Shown here: positions 53,938 to 62,998 of the stretch, one piece after another
How the letters are laid out: each line of letters opens with the position of its first letter
Numbering within the stretch: the first letter of the stretch is position 1
Assembly: GCA_000510425.1 (NCBI GenBank)
Contig: AZKM01000008.1
Location: 124,001 to 188,000, forward strand
Reading direction: 5' to 3'
DNA from: Eubacterium nodatum ATCC 33099
GTDB lineage: Bacteria; Bacillota; Clostridia; Peptostreptococcales; Anaerovoracaceae
Length of the DNA: 64,000 nucleotides
Program-made: the position numbers and the translations under genes
Notes under the pieces: model-generated
The model's database searches: none
The model's input: only the letters and a program-made list of their open reading frames with translations
Told to the model about the DNA's origin: nothing

Positions 53938-53964
53938 TTGCGACTTTATAAGATAAATTTAAAA

Positions 53965-54198
53965 CTAATCTGCTACATACGGCAGCAGTGCCATGATTCT
54001 AGCACGCTTAATTGCCACTGTCAGCTCTCTCTGGTGCTTTGCACATGTCCCTGTAACTCTCTTAGGAAGAATCTTACCTCTTTCGGTAATATACTTCTTA
54101 AGTTTATCTACATCTTTATAATCCATGGCTTCTGCGTTATCTGCGCAGAACTGGCATACTTTTTTTCTTCTCATGCCACCGTGTCTTCTGTTTTCCAT
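53965..54198 (-). CDS. rpsR: 30S ribosomal protein S18
   Basis: 77 residues, typical S18 ([52 protein letters not shown]). The start is ATG 54198, eight bases after AGGAGA; an earlier ATG lies too close. A cysteine pair suggests the zinc-binding variant. Last gene of rpsF-ssb-rpsR. Confidence 0.96.
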   Translation of the reverse strand: MENRRHGGMRRKKVCQFCADNAEAMDYKDVDKLKKYITERGKILPKRVTGTCAKHQRELTVAIKRARIMALLPYVAD

Positions 54199-54216
54199 TA
54201 TCGGCATCTCCTCTCT

Positions 54217-54654
54217 TTAGAATGGAACGTCTTCTTCAATGGCCTGGAAAGAATCCGGCATCTCATCAAACACAGGTTCTTTCTGCTTTTCAGACTCTGC
54301 TGTCTGCTGTCTGAAGCCCTGCGACTCACCTTGCGAACGATCTCCCCAATCCAAGAATTCAACGCGGTTTGCAACTACATCAGTTGTATAGATGGTATCT
54401 CCGTTTTTGTTCTGGTAACTTCCTGTCTGAATCCTTCCTTCGACAGCAACCCGTCTCCCCTTTGCCAGATACTTCTCGCAGTTCTCCGCCTGCTTACCAA
54501 ATACCGTAACTCTTGGAAAGTCTGTCTGTCTTTCGCTGCCTGCCCTGGTTGGACGATCAATTGCAACAGAAAAAGTTGCAACTGCCATCTGGCTTGCAGT
54601 ATAACGAACTTCAGGATCTCTTGTCAGTCTTCCGATTAATTGAACGCTATTCAT
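54217..54654 (-). CDS. ssb: Single-stranded DNA-binding protein
   Basis: 145 residues. OB-fold (MNSVQLIGRLTRDPEVRYTASQMAVATFSVAIDR) and acidic C-terminal tip EEDVPF that recruits repair and replication partners. It sits between rpsF and rpsR, as is standard in Firmicutes. Confidence 0.97.
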   Translation of the reverse strand: MNSVQLIGRLTRDPEVRYTASQMAVATFSVAIDRPTRAGSERQTDFPRVTVFGKQAENCEKYLAKGRRVAVEGRIQTGSYQNKNGDTIYTTDVVANRVEFLDWGDRSQGESQGFRQQTAESEKQKEPVFDEMPDSFQAIEEDVPF

Positions 54655-54672
54655 ACTTGTACCTCAAATCTA

Positions 54673-54963
54673 CTATTTTGCATCTTTGTTAATGATCTGG
54701 TGTCTGATTATAGCGTCAGAAATCTTAAGTCTTCTGTCCAGTTCCTTAGGAACATCTGTACCGGCTTTAAATTCCATTACTACATAATATCCTTCTTCTT
54801 TCTTTTCGATAGGATATGCGAGTTTTCTCATTCCCCAAACATCAACTTCAGATACTTCACCACTGTTAGTTGTAACGATTTCTTTAACTGTTTCAACCGC
54901 AGCATCTTTCTTATCCTGTTCTAATGTAGGGTCGATAATGTACATCAATTCATACTTAGTCAT
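54673..54963 (-). CDS. rpsF: 30S ribosomal protein S6
   Basis: 96 residues. MTKYELMYIIDPTLEQ start at ATG 54963 after GGGAGGTG, and the C-terminal LDRRLKISDAIIRHQIIN is canonical. Partner of S18 on the 30S platform. First gene of the rpsF-ssb-rpsR operon. Confidence 0.96.
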   Translation of the reverse strand: MTKYELMYIIDPTLEQDKKDAAVETVKEIVTTNSGEVSEVDVWGMRKLAYPIEKKEEGYYVVMEFKAGTDVPKELDRRLKISDAIIRHQIINKDAK

Positions 54964-55071
54964 CTTTTCACCTCCCTGTGGACTAATGGCACCGTATCCG
55001 TGCACGGTGCAGAGATTTGCGTCTGTAAACACGCCTCATAATTATATACTTCTTAACTGTAAAAAGCAAGT

Positions 55072-55992
55072 CTATTTCCAAAGTTTTTCCGGGTAAATTC
55101 CTTTATCCTTCATGACTTGAAGTGCTGCGACTACCCCGGGTTTATCATCTTTATATGTAACTCCGTACCAACGATCTCCGGAAGTTAAAACCTTTATCAC
55201 CGCCTTACCATCATCTATTAGAGATTTTACCGCTGTTGGCAGATAGTATTCACTTTTTAAAGGATTTTCAACCAAAGCTTTGTCTAAAAATTCCGGAAAC
55301 CTCCTCTCCATTTCATTCATCATGGATTTCGTAAAACCCCAAAAATTCATAGAAACCGTTGTATCTTTGGCAAGTGCCTTCCAGCTTTCTCCCTCATCCT
55401 CGGTAAATACTACTTTATCTCCCTGCCATTTTATCTTCGTCCGTTCTACAATGCCGGAAAGATTCCCGAAACTGTCAACATCACAAACCCCTCTGGAAAC
55501 ATATCCATTCTCCGTTAAAGTATTTGATAACCGATACCCAACCATGGCATACCTATATTTTTCATCATCCTTTGCGTCGACCAAAAAATCATAAATCTGC
55601 CGAAATGCTCCGGGGCCATAATAATCATCCGCATTGATAACTGCAAAAGAATCTTTGATAATATTCCTGGCACTGAGCACCGCATGACAAGTTCCCCAGG
55701 GCTTTTCTCTTCCCTTTGGAACACTGTACCCCTCCGGCAGATCAGAAAGTTCTTGGAATGCATACTGAATATTCAGGTATCTCCCGGCGCCTTTTTTCAT
55801 AAGGTTTCTAAAGGCTTCCTCGTGCTCTTTTTTTATTATAAAAATAACATCGTTAAATCCCGCCTTCATTGCATCATACATTGAAAAATCAAGTATAATC
55901 TCTCCTTTGTCACTGACAGGATCTATTTGCTTAAGTCCCCCATAGCGGCTGCCCATACCCGCTGCCATTATCACTAACACCGGATTACTCAT
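55072..55992 (-). CDS. Sugar-phosphate nucleotidyltransferase family protein
   Basis: 306 residues. The N-terminal NTP-transferase motif reads VIMAAGMGSRYGGLKQIDPV, with VINADDYYG as the metal-binding Asp region. Related to UTP- or dTTP-dependent sugar-1-phosphate nucleotidyltransferases, but the sugar cannot be told. ATG 55992 follows AAGGAGG. Transcribed alone. Confidence 0.85.
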   Translation of the reverse strand: MSNPVLVIMAAGMGSRYGGLKQIDPVSDKGEIILDFSMYDAMKAGFNDVIFIIKKEHEEAFRNLMKKGAGRYLNIQYAFQELSDLPEGYSVPKGREKPWGTCHAVLSARNIIKDSFAVINADDYYGPGAFRQIYDFLVDAKDDEKYRYAMVGYRLSNTLTENGYVSRGVCDVDSFGNLSGIVERTKIKWQGDKVVFTEDEGESWKALAKDTTVSMNFWGFTKSMMNEMERRFPEFLDKALVENPLKSEYYLPTAVKSLIDDGKAVIKVLTSGDRWYGVTYKDDKPGVVAALQVMKDKGIYPEKLWK

Positions 55993-56154
55993 TATTTGCA
56001 CCTCCTTAAATTTAAGAATATTTTATCATGAAAACAGGAAAAAGACTATTTTTTCTGCTCCTTTTCTCTTTAAAACTCCCTTTGAAACATATAAATTTAA
56101 ATTGCAATGACGCCGAATGTATAAATATCGCTTTATTTTCCGGAAATAATCATA

Positions 56155-56160
56155 TATAAT
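56155..56160 (+). promoter_or_regulatory. -10 box for the basic secreted protein
   Basis: TATAAT about 40 bases upstream of the ATG at 56201, in the otherwise empty 56002-56200. A TTCCGGAA palindrome lies just upstream of it. Confidence 0.45.
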
Positions 56161-56200
56161 AGTTCCGATAGTTAATTCAAGGATTCGAAAGGAGAAAGAA

Positions 56201-57088
56201 ATGAATTTGAAAAAAATATGTTCAATCACACTATCTCTGATTATGGCTGTTACATTTTCTTTCATGGGAGTGGAAGCCGCATCAGCAACAACAAAAAATA
56301 TCGACGATAACACTTCAAGCAGCGTAAGCAGAATTACTGCACCTCCACAGGCTGCAATTCCTTCTGCAAGGCTTGCAGCTAACATCAAAGCCCAGGCTAA
56401 AGCACCAAAGATAGTGAATGCCGGCAGCACATCCACTGTCTACAATAAGTCTATTGTGATTGTAAACCATGAAAAAACCCCTGGTAACATTAAAACTTAT
56501 TTTAAAATCAAGCCTAAAACCTCAGGAGCACTAACAATCTCTACATATGCAGGGTCTGATGTGTCCATTAAAGGTGCTAAGGCAGGTTATGTTAATTTTA
56601 ACAGCTCCAACCCTCAGTTCAGATACATTACTTTCGGAGTAAAAAAGGGAAAGACATATACTGTAACCGTGAAATCTGCCGGTATTTATACCGAGGACGG
56701 ACACCTCAATAAAGTGGGGTTTGAAACAAAAAGCTTCGATGGAAAGTTTGGAAAATCCGCGAAAAAGGCTGCTAAACTTTCAAGAAAGAAATTGCGCAAA
56801 GGCTACATCGCACCAAACGGAAAGGCAAAATATTATAGGCTGAGCAAAAAGGGTAGAAAGATTAAAATTACCTTTACAGCAGACGCCAATGATCGCCTGC
56901 AAATTACAATCAAAGGTAAGGCTAGAGGAATCAAAAAATACACTCGCTTTGACCAAACTGTAAGAGGCGGCTATAATGTCAAAGTAATCACCCTGAGACT
57001 GCGCGGCTATGCAAAAAACTTTTCCGGAACAATTCAAGTAAAGAGAGTGGGAAAATCATCCGGCGTCTACAGCATTAAATATCAGTAA
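56201..57088 (+). CDS. Secreted, strongly basic protein of unknown function
   Basis: 295 residues. Signal peptide with cleavage near VEAASA (about 25-30). Two beta-rich halves follow (about 85-175 and 195-290), both with KIKPKTSG/YYRLSKKGRKIKITF-like strands that suggest repeated jelly-roll or Ig-type domains. Lysine content is unusually high, so a wall-polymer- or nucleic-acid-binding surface role is possible. GGAGAAAG precedes the ATG. No family recognised. Confidence 0.7.
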   Translation: MNLKKICSITLSLIMAVTFSFMGVEAASATTKNIDDNTSSSVSRITAPPQAAIPSARLAANIKAQAKAPKIVNAGSTSTVYNKSIVIVNHEKTPGNIKTYFKIKPKTSGALTISTYAGSDVSIKGAKAGYVNFNSSNPQFRYITFGVKKGKTYTVTVKSAGIYTEDGHLNKVGFETKSFDGKFGKSAKKAAKLSRKKLRKGYIAPNGKAKYYRLSKKGRKIKITFTADANDRLQITIKGKARGIKKYTRFDQTVRGGYNVKVITLRLRGYAKNFSGTIQVKRVGKSSGVYSIKYQ

Positions 57089-57151
57089 ACTCACACATAA
57101 AAATATATGAAAAGCTGTGTCCATACGATGCGGCTTCAAACTGCAGGTAAA

Positions 57152-57187
57152 GGCTCGACTGAGAAAATCTCGGTCGAGTCTTTTTTT
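57152..57187 (+). terminator. Terminator after the basic secreted protein
   Basis: Arms GGCTCGACTGAGA (57152-57164) and TCTCGGTCGAGTC (57168-57180), with two G-U pairs, are followed by T7. Confidence 0.9.
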
Positions 57188-57327
57188 ATATCCGATATAA
57201 AACAATCCAAGAGCCAACCTCAGATTATACTCAAAAATAATGATTGTTGTATGCCCGGCAATAAGGTATCATATGAATATGATATTGATTATGCAAGCAC
57301 CACAAATATATTAGGGAGAACTTTTAA

Positions 57328-58809
57328 ATGAAAAAAACGATTTCAGAAATCGCAGGAAAATACCGCGGAACGGGTATAGGTGCCGGTCTTGTGTATGGAA
57401 TGGCAGAATTTTATGGAGGCGGTGCCTTTGTAATTATAAACACTTTTTTTATGGTATTTTTAACTAAGGCTTTGGGAATTCCTGCGGCATGGGCAGGAGC
57501 AATTCCCCTTGCAGGTAAAGTCTGGGATGCTGTAACCGATCCCATTATGGGAAATATTACAGACCGAACGACTTCAAGACTTGGACCGAAGAGACTTTAT
57601 CTTCTCATAGGGGGCGTTGTATCTGCAGCGACTTTCGTGATGCTTTGGACGACGATTCCAACAAACAATAAAACATTTTTATTCATATACTATATAATTA
57701 TTTACTGCCTGTTTTCCACAGGATTTACTATAATCATGGTACCTTATAACGGACTTTTGCCGGACATGATTGACGATTATGCCGTCAGGTCCAAGTTTTC
57801 TACAATGCGTATGATCTGGTCCACTTTAGGGGCCATTGCAGCGGGAATCCTTCCAACCCTCATAATCAAGGATACGCTTAACACCGGACTCTATTTCAAA
57901 ACTGCTGCTTTGTTCGGAGTACTGTTTTGCATAACTTCACTCCTTACATTTGCAGGCACATGGGAAAAAATTAAAAAACCTGTAAAAACCAATCTCAGTG
58001 AAAGTTTTACACAGGCCGCTTCTGTATTCAAAAGCCGGGCATTTAGAATTTTTATAGGAATATATTTAACCGGTCAGTGCGGTATGGACTTCGTATCAGG
58101 TATGGCAATCTACTATGTTGACGATGTTCTCCATGGATATTCCAAGGGCTACCTGACAATGCTGATAGGCGTTCTTCTTGTATCTCAACTTGTAGGAATG
58201 CTGATTTTCGGACCTATAATGACAAGAACCTCAAAACGAACAACTATTTTAATCGGTGCGCCCATAAGGATTGTCTGCACTCTAGGTCTTCTTGCCTTTT
58301 CCTATGAAGGTGCCTCCATCTACCCAATACTTGCCCTTGCAGCAGGTGTCGGCATCGGAAATGCCGCAACTCTGACCAGTATTTTTGCAATCCTTGCCGA
58401 TATGGCGGAGGTTGACGAGCTTATCACTTCTGTCAGCAGACCCGGAATTGTATCCGGCATGGCTACCTTTGCAAGAAAAATCTCCGCAGGGCTATCCGCA
58501 TGGTTCATCGGTATTCTCATTGCTATGGTCGGTTATGATACCGATATTGCACAGGCGGGAATGAGACAAACTCTCCATACACAGCACGGTATTGCAATGA
58601 TATTCATATTCCTTCCTGCCATTTTAGTCGGACTTCTTCTTTTTTTCGGCTATATTTTTCCTATTAGCAAAAAGGAATTTGCCATCGTCCAAAAAGATAT
58701 TGCCAGAAGAAAAGGACAGGAGAAATCAGCTGCTACAGGCGAGGAAAAGAAAATACTGAAACGCATTACCGGCTTTGACTACGATAAGTTGTGGAACAAA
58801 GAAAATTAA
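57328..58809 (+). CDS. GPH-family (MFS_2) symporter
   Basis: 493 residues, about 12 helices. The family loop LAGKVWDAVTDPIMGNITDRTTSRLGPKRLYLLIGG is present. It is only distantly similar to the symporter at 25581. GGGAGA ribosome site. With the GDPD and lipase-like genes downstream, a role in taking up a glycerol- or lipid-derived compound is plausible. Confidence 0.87.
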   Translation: MKKTISEIAGKYRGTGIGAGLVYGMAEFYGGGAFVIINTFFMVFLTKALGIPAAWAGAIPLAGKVWDAVTDPIMGNITDRTTSRLGPKRLYLLIGGVVSAATFVMLWTTIPTNNKTFLFIYYIIIYCLFSTGFTIIMVPYNGLLPDMIDDYAVRSKFSTMRMIWSTLGAIAAGILPTLIIKDTLNTGLYFKTAALFGVLFCITSLLTFAGTWEKIKKPVKTNLSESFTQAASVFKSRAFRIFIGIYLTGQCGMDFVSGMAIYYVDDVLHGYSKGYLTMLIGVLLVSQLVGMLIFGPIMTRTSKRTTILIGAPIRIVCTLGLLAFSYEGASIYPILALAAGVGIGNAATLTSIFAILADMAEVDELITSVSRPGIVSGMATFARKISAGLSAWFIGILIAMVGYDTDIAQAGMRQTLHTQHGIAMIFIFLPAILVGLLLFFGYIFPISKKEFAIVQKDIARRKGQEKSAATGEEKKILKRITGFDYDKLWNKEN

Positions 58810-58871
58810 GTAAAAGGTCCATAAAATATCCCTGAAGAAAATCCGGATAAAAACTGACGAGGAGAACTGAA

Positions 58872-59663
58872 ATGGAAAACAAGAAACCGTTTGTATGGTC
58901 ACACCGTGGTGCCAGCGGTTACTGCCCTGAAAACACACTTGCTGCATTTGAGAAAGCTGTTGAGCTTAAATCCGACGGGGTTGAACTGGACGTTCAGCTA
59001 ACTTCTGATGGAAAAATAGTAATCTGCCACGATGAAAAAGTAGATAGAACTTCAAACGGCAAAGGCTGGATCAAAGATATGACCTTTGATGAAATTAGAG
59101 CTTTGGATTTTTCTTGTGGAAATAAGAAGTTCAAAGGAGCAAAAATACCCACATTGCAGGAAGTATTTGAACTACTGAAACATACTGAACTCATCATAAA
59201 CATTGAACTTAAAACCGGAATCGTTTTCTATAACGGTATTGAGAAAAAGGTCATCGATCTTGTAGAAGAATATGGATTTATGAAGCGGGTTATTTTTTCT
59301 TCCTTCAATCACTACACCGTAAAAAGGGTAAAAGAACTGAGACCGGAAGCAAAGTGTGGTTTTCTATACATGGACGGTCCCATCGATATGCCCGGGTACG
59401 GAAAATTCCATGGAGTTGAAGCTTTGCATCCTGCCCTGTACAACCTTCAATTTCCGGATTTTATGAAAGATTGCAGAGAGAAGGGACTTGAGGTGAATGT
59501 GTGGACAGCAAATTCAGAAGAACACATTATTTTTTGCTGTAAAGTCGGAGTCAATGCCATTATCACAGATTATCCCGATAAAACCCGTGCTGTAATAGAT
59601 ACTTTGGCAAAACCGTGCCGTAATGAAGAAACCTATGAAACCTGTGCCGAAATGCTGAAATAG
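58872..59663 (+). CDS. Glycerophosphodiester phosphodiesterase
   Basis: 263 residues. HRGASGYCPENTLAAFEKAVELKSDGVELDVQLTSDGKIVICHDE contains the catalytic His pair and metal ligands. It hydrolyses glycerophosphodiesters to glycerol-3-phosphate and an alcohol. No signal peptide, so cytoplasmic. GAGGAG ribosome site; 62 bases after the symporter gene. Confidence 0.93.
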   Translation: MENKKPFVWSHRGASGYCPENTLAAFEKAVELKSDGVELDVQLTSDGKIVICHDEKVDRTSNGKGWIKDMTFDEIRALDFSCGNKKFKGAKIPTLQEVFELLKHTELIINIELKTGIVFYNGIEKKVIDLVEEYGFMKRVIFSSFNHYTVKRVKELRPEAKCGFLYMDGPIDMPGYGKFHGVEALHPALYNLQFPDFMKDCREKGLEVNVWTANSEEHIIFCCKVGVNAIITDYPDKTRAVIDTLAKPCRNEETYETCAEMLK

Positions 59664-59743
59664 ATAAAGTTATAGAATAAGTATATCTGTTTCACTTTAA
59701 TAAGCTTTTGAAAGGGCTCTTTAAATAAGGGAGGATTTGAGAA

Positions 59744-60874
59744 TTGAGCATTAGTTTAAAAACTGAAAACAAAAAAAAGCCTCTAACAAATACATATCGC
59801 AGCTTAGAAAAAATCGGGGTGAGGCTGATAGACGATAACAACTATACAGAGTATATCAATTCACAGAATGCCGATTGGCGTAGACATCATGTTATGCAAG
59901 GAGATTTGACCAGCTTTGACGGTCTATCCCTGCGATATTATTACGCTATGCAGCCGGAACCTGCAATTACAAATGATTTATTATGTGAAAAGTCCTCAGA
60001 TAACCTATTGTCTTCAAGGGCTTCATCGAAAGTGCACAATGCAAAGGGCTGTATCGTGATACTCCACGGATACTGCGGATTTTGGGGGAAGTTTCACGAA
60101 ATGGCAGAATACTACTGGCAAGCCGGATATGATGTTTTCTTTCTGGAACAGCGTGGTCACGGTTATTCGGGAAGACAGACAGATGACAAGGATATGGTTC
60201 ATGTCAATGATTACACAGATTATATTAAAGATTTAAAAATGTTTATGGATAACATAGTTCTTCCCAAAACATTAAGCACTCCCCACATTCTATTTGCTCA
60301 TTCCATGGGCGGTGCTGTAGCCACTTTATTTCTGGAAGATTATCCTGATTATTTCAGTGCAGCGATACTAAGTTCTCCAATGCTCAGCATAAATACAGGA
60401 AACATTTCGAAAGCCACAGTTTATCTCCTGCGTGCCAAAATTAAAATTCTTCACCGGGAACTTCAGCCATTTCCGGGGGGCAAGCGTTTCGATGGAATAC
60501 CGGCATTTGCCACAAGCAGCACAAAATCTGCCGTAAGATATAAATATATATTTGAGCAAAGGCTTGCCGATACCCATTACCACACCTACATGCTGTCAAA
60601 CGGATGGGGCTGTGCCAGCTTCAAGGCTACGAGCAAAGCTCTAAAAAATGCTCACAAAATAAGTATTCCTATCCTTCTTTTAACCGCAGGAAATGACTCC
60701 TTAGTCACAATGGACGGCTGCACAAAGTTTAAGAAAAAAGCTGCAAGTGTTGAACACATTCATTTTGAAAATGCAAAGCATGAACTTTTTAATGATACCG
60801 ATGATGTTCGCAGAAACTATTACAGCAGAATATTCTATTTTACCGAAGAGAATTTTGAGAAAGCAAAATATTGA
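59744..60874 (+). CDS. Alpha/beta hydrolase, serine aminopeptidase/monoglyceride-lipase-like
   Basis: 376 residues. HGYCGFWGKFHEMAEYYWQAGYDVFFLEQRGHGYSGRQ and nucleophile elbow FAHSMGGAVA place it in the Hydrolase_4/lysophospholipase group. The distal Asp lies in AGNDSLV and the His in AKHELF. Translation starts at TTG 59744 after GGGAGG. Last gene of the symporter-GDPD-hydrolase operon. Confidence 0.87.
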   Translation: MSISLKTENKKKPLTNTYRSLEKIGVRLIDDNNYTEYINSQNADWRRHHVMQGDLTSFDGLSLRYYYAMQPEPAITNDLLCEKSSDNLLSSRASSKVHNAKGCIVILHGYCGFWGKFHEMAEYYWQAGYDVFFLEQRGHGYSGRQTDDKDMVHVNDYTDYIKDLKMFMDNIVLPKTLSTPHILFAHSMGGAVATLFLEDYPDYFSAAILSSPMLSINTGNISKATVYLLRAKIKILHRELQPFPGGKRFDGIPAFATSSTKSAVRYKYIFEQRLADTHYHTYMLSNGWGCASFKATSKALKNAHKISIPILLLTAGNDSLVTMDGCTKFKKKAASVEHIHFENAKHELFNDTDDVRRNYYSRIFYFTEENFEKAKY

Positions 60875-60885
60875 AAATATAAAAT

Positions 60886-60919
60886 AACCCTTGTAATCAT
60901 TAAGATTACAAGGGTTTTG
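60886..60919. terminator. Terminator after the hydrolase operon
   Basis: Arms AACCCTTGTAATC (60886-60898) and GATTACAAGGGTT (60904-60916) with a T tract, directly before the convergent tRNA-Lys. Confidence 0.9.
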
Positions 60920-60922
60920 AAT

Positions 60923-60998
60923 TGGTACACCATCAGGGGTTCGAACCCTGGACACCCTGATTAAGAGTCAGGTGCTCTGCCAGCTGAGCTAATGGTGC
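60923..60998 (-). tRNA. tRNA-Lys (anticodon CTT)
   Basis: Complete cloverleaf on the minus strand: acceptor GCACCAT/ATGGTGT, D-stem GCTC/GAGC, anticodon stem CCTGA/TCAGG with loop CTCTTAA, T-loop TTCGAAC, encoded CCA. The debris field at 61.1-61.5 kb lies upstream of its 5' end. Confidence 0.96.
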
Positions 60999-61153
60999 AT
61001 ATTCATGAAGCTGCGTCAAAACTACTTACCAGTGTTTTGACACAGTTGTTATGATACCACTCTATAATTAAAAAGTCAATACATAAACTCTTACATTGTT
61101 GTTATTCTTCTATGATTGTCAAACATATGTGACAAAAGCCATCCGGTTAAAAT

Positions 61154-61235
61154 CTAAGCCACATCAATGAAATATTCCTCTACTATTTCATTTGATGTTT
61201 TAAATCCTAACACTCTTCTCAATATATTATTTGTT
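61154..61235 (-). mobile_element. IS30-family transposase C-terminal remnant (small)
   Basis: The minus strand reads RRVLGFKTSNEIVEEYFIDVA and stops at TAG 61154-61156, resembling the RxCLGxKTPxEVF end of IS30 transposases. Only about 25 codons remain. Apart from this and a direct repeat at 61108-61126, 60999-61282 holds nothing. Confidence 0.5.
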
Positions 61236-61282
61236 TATCCACTATATCTGTTCTACATTTTTATGTGTTATCTTCTCTGTTT

Positions 61283-61474
61283 TTAGTCCCTGTGAATATG
61301 TTGCTGCCTTGCCACAAAAGCATATCCTTTATCAAGTTTCATCAAGGACTTATGCAAATTGAAAAGGACCCAATAATTCCACATATATATTTTTTTTAAG
61401 ATGTCTTCGATTTTAACAAAATTATCCATAAAATTATTTTGCCCGATATTTTCTAATTTATTCTCCATTGCCAT
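61283..61474 (-). pseudogene. Chimeric remnant with YhcG/DUF1016-like tail
   Basis: 63 codons. The end (KLDKGYAFVARQQHI) matches the region just before the nuclease core of YhcG-type DUF1016 proteins, but the PDDEXK part is missing, and the N-terminal half (MAMENKLENIGQNNFMDNF) is not from that place. It is probably decayed sequence rather than a working gene. Confidence 0.4.
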
Positions 61475-61498
61475 CGATCCTTGCGATTCTGCTTTTAA

Positions 61499-62635
61499 TT
61501 ATTTCTTGAACTTATATTTTCCTTTTCCGTGACCGGATACCGGTTCAATGATATCTGCCTGTACCAGATTGGAAAGAAGTTTTGAAGAACCTGAACCCTT
61601 CAGTTCAAGGAGTTCCATAACTGCACTTCTTCCAAATATTCCATCAAAGCCAAACTTCTCAAAAAGTCTGTGAATATGAACAGTCGTTTTTACTGAGAAA
61701 CCGCTGCATTTTTCAGTAAATACACTTTCAATGTCCATTTTTGTATCTTGAATGTCCACTTTCTCACTCTGAATATCCCCTTTTATATCTTCAATGTCCA
61801 TTTTTTCTTCATTCAAAAGCCCACTTATGTGAAGCTTTCGATTGTAGAGTTCATTTTTCTCGTTCAAAAGCAGGTTCCTAAGAAACTCTTCCAGATATTT
61901 TGTAGTTTCGTGAATACCTTTTTGCAGGTTCGTATAATTTGCACGGACAAGTGCGTTTCTAAAATACCACGCATTTTCAGCAAAAATATCATTGGTTGCA
62001 GAGAAACCAAGTGTTCTCAAATATTTAATAAAGAACACTGCTGTTGTTCTCGTATTGCCTTCTCCGAAAATATGGATTTGCCATAACCTTGAAATGAATA
62101 CTGCAAGATGATGAATAATCTCGTCCATCGAAAGACCTTTATAACTAAATTCTTTCTCCTGAGAAAAATCATATTCAATGGTTGCTCTCAATTCAGAAGC
62201 ACTACCGTACATAACCGTTGCCCCATCAAGCACCCATTCTTTCTTTGTGATATTATAATCTCTAATCTTTCCGGCGTGTTTATAAATGCCCTGAAATAAT
62301 TTGCGATGAATAGAGATATACTCATTCGGAGAAAATGAAAACGCTGTTTCTGAAAGAATTCCCGCAATACGGGAAGAAACCTTATCTGCTTCTTCAGTAC
62401 GTTCGTCATCAGACAAATGCACCGAGCTTTCTTTATAGTAGCTGTCAATAAGACCCTGTGCTTCTTTCATCGTGATTTTGCCTTCAATATTCTGAATAGC
62501 AGTATCAATCAAATATTTAGATGGTTTAAGTCCGTCCACCGCCTGAAGTCCGATTGCTGTACTCCACGCATAACTCTTATGAGCTTTATCCGGTTCAGAT
62601 TCCCTCAAATATTCCTTAAACGGGTCTTTTTCCAT
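61499..62635 (-). CDS. Fic-family protein (putative AMPylase)
   Basis: 378 residues. The Fic motif is HIFGEGNTRTTA (His near 188), preceded by the Fic_N-type start (DPFKEYLRESEPDKAHKSYAWSTAIGLQAVDGLKPSKYLIDTA) and the flap region KIRDYNITKKEWVLDG. The C-terminus, beyond a repetitive MDIEDIKGDIQSEKVDIQDTK-like linker, looks like a winged helix. Fic proteins transfer AMP or other groups to target proteins; the target is unknown. ATG 62635 follows GAGGT. A 19-bp direct repeat flanks the gene (61108 and 62749). Confidence 0.87.
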   Translation of the reverse strand: MEKDPFKEYLRESEPDKAHKSYAWSTAIGLQAVDGLKPSKYLIDTAIQNIEGKITMKEAQGLIDSYYKESSVHLSDDERTEEADKVSSRIAGILSETAFSFSPNEYISIHRKLFQGIYKHAGKIRDYNITKKEWVLDGATVMYGSASELRATIEYDFSQEKEFSYKGLSMDEIIHHLAVFISRLWQIHIFGEGNTRTTAVFFIKYLRTLGFSATNDIFAENAWYFRNALVRANYTNLQKGIHETTKYLEEFLRNLLLNEKNELYNRKLHISGLLNEEKMDIEDIKGDIQSEKVDIQDTKMDIESVFTEKCSGFSVKTTVHIHRLFEKFGFDGIFGRSAVMELLELKGSGSSKLLSNLVQADIIEPVSGHGKGKYKFKK

Positions 62636-62749
62636 ATCCACTACCTCACTTCATAGTTTTAACTCATTCTTGGTTACAATTATACGGATATTATTTTATC
62701 ACATCATATTCATTTTTTCAAAATGCATGCACTAGAATGCCTTTTTCAT

Positions 62750-62780
62750 TCTATGATTGTCAAACATTGACAATCATAGA
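62750..62780. promoter_or_regulatory. 14-bp inverted repeat upstream of fic
   Basis: Perfect 14-base arms (62750-62763 and 62767-62780) with a three-base centre, about 115 bases upstream of the fic start. Half of it, as a 19-base direct repeat, recurs at 61108-61126 beyond the other end of the gene. It could be an operator or the end of a small inserted unit. Confidence 0.5.
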
Positions 62781-62924
62781 CAATTTATCAAGCAGGTCAA
62801 GATCTGAGGTTGTAATATATAGTATAAAAGTGGTACAAGATCAAAAATATTAAGCGACATAAACTAGAATATGTGGAAATAGAATAAATACTAAAATTCC
62901 ACAGGATATAAAGAAAGCACAGAA

Positions 62925-62970
62925 AAAGCACCTGGCTGAAAGCTTTTACGATCTTAAAGTCATGTGCTTT
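62925..62970 (-). terminator. Terminator after the CPBP protease gene
   Basis: Arms AAAGCAC (62925-62931) and GTGCTTT (62964-62970) around a long loop, followed by T5 on the minus strand. Confidence 0.55.
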
Positions 62971-62998
62971 GTTTATTAGTTATACCCAAAACCAAGAG

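Noticed and set aside
54217..54639. Long plus-strand frame opposite ssb and rpsR (from 53842)
   Set aside because: Antisense to highly conserved rpsR and ssb; no ribosome site.
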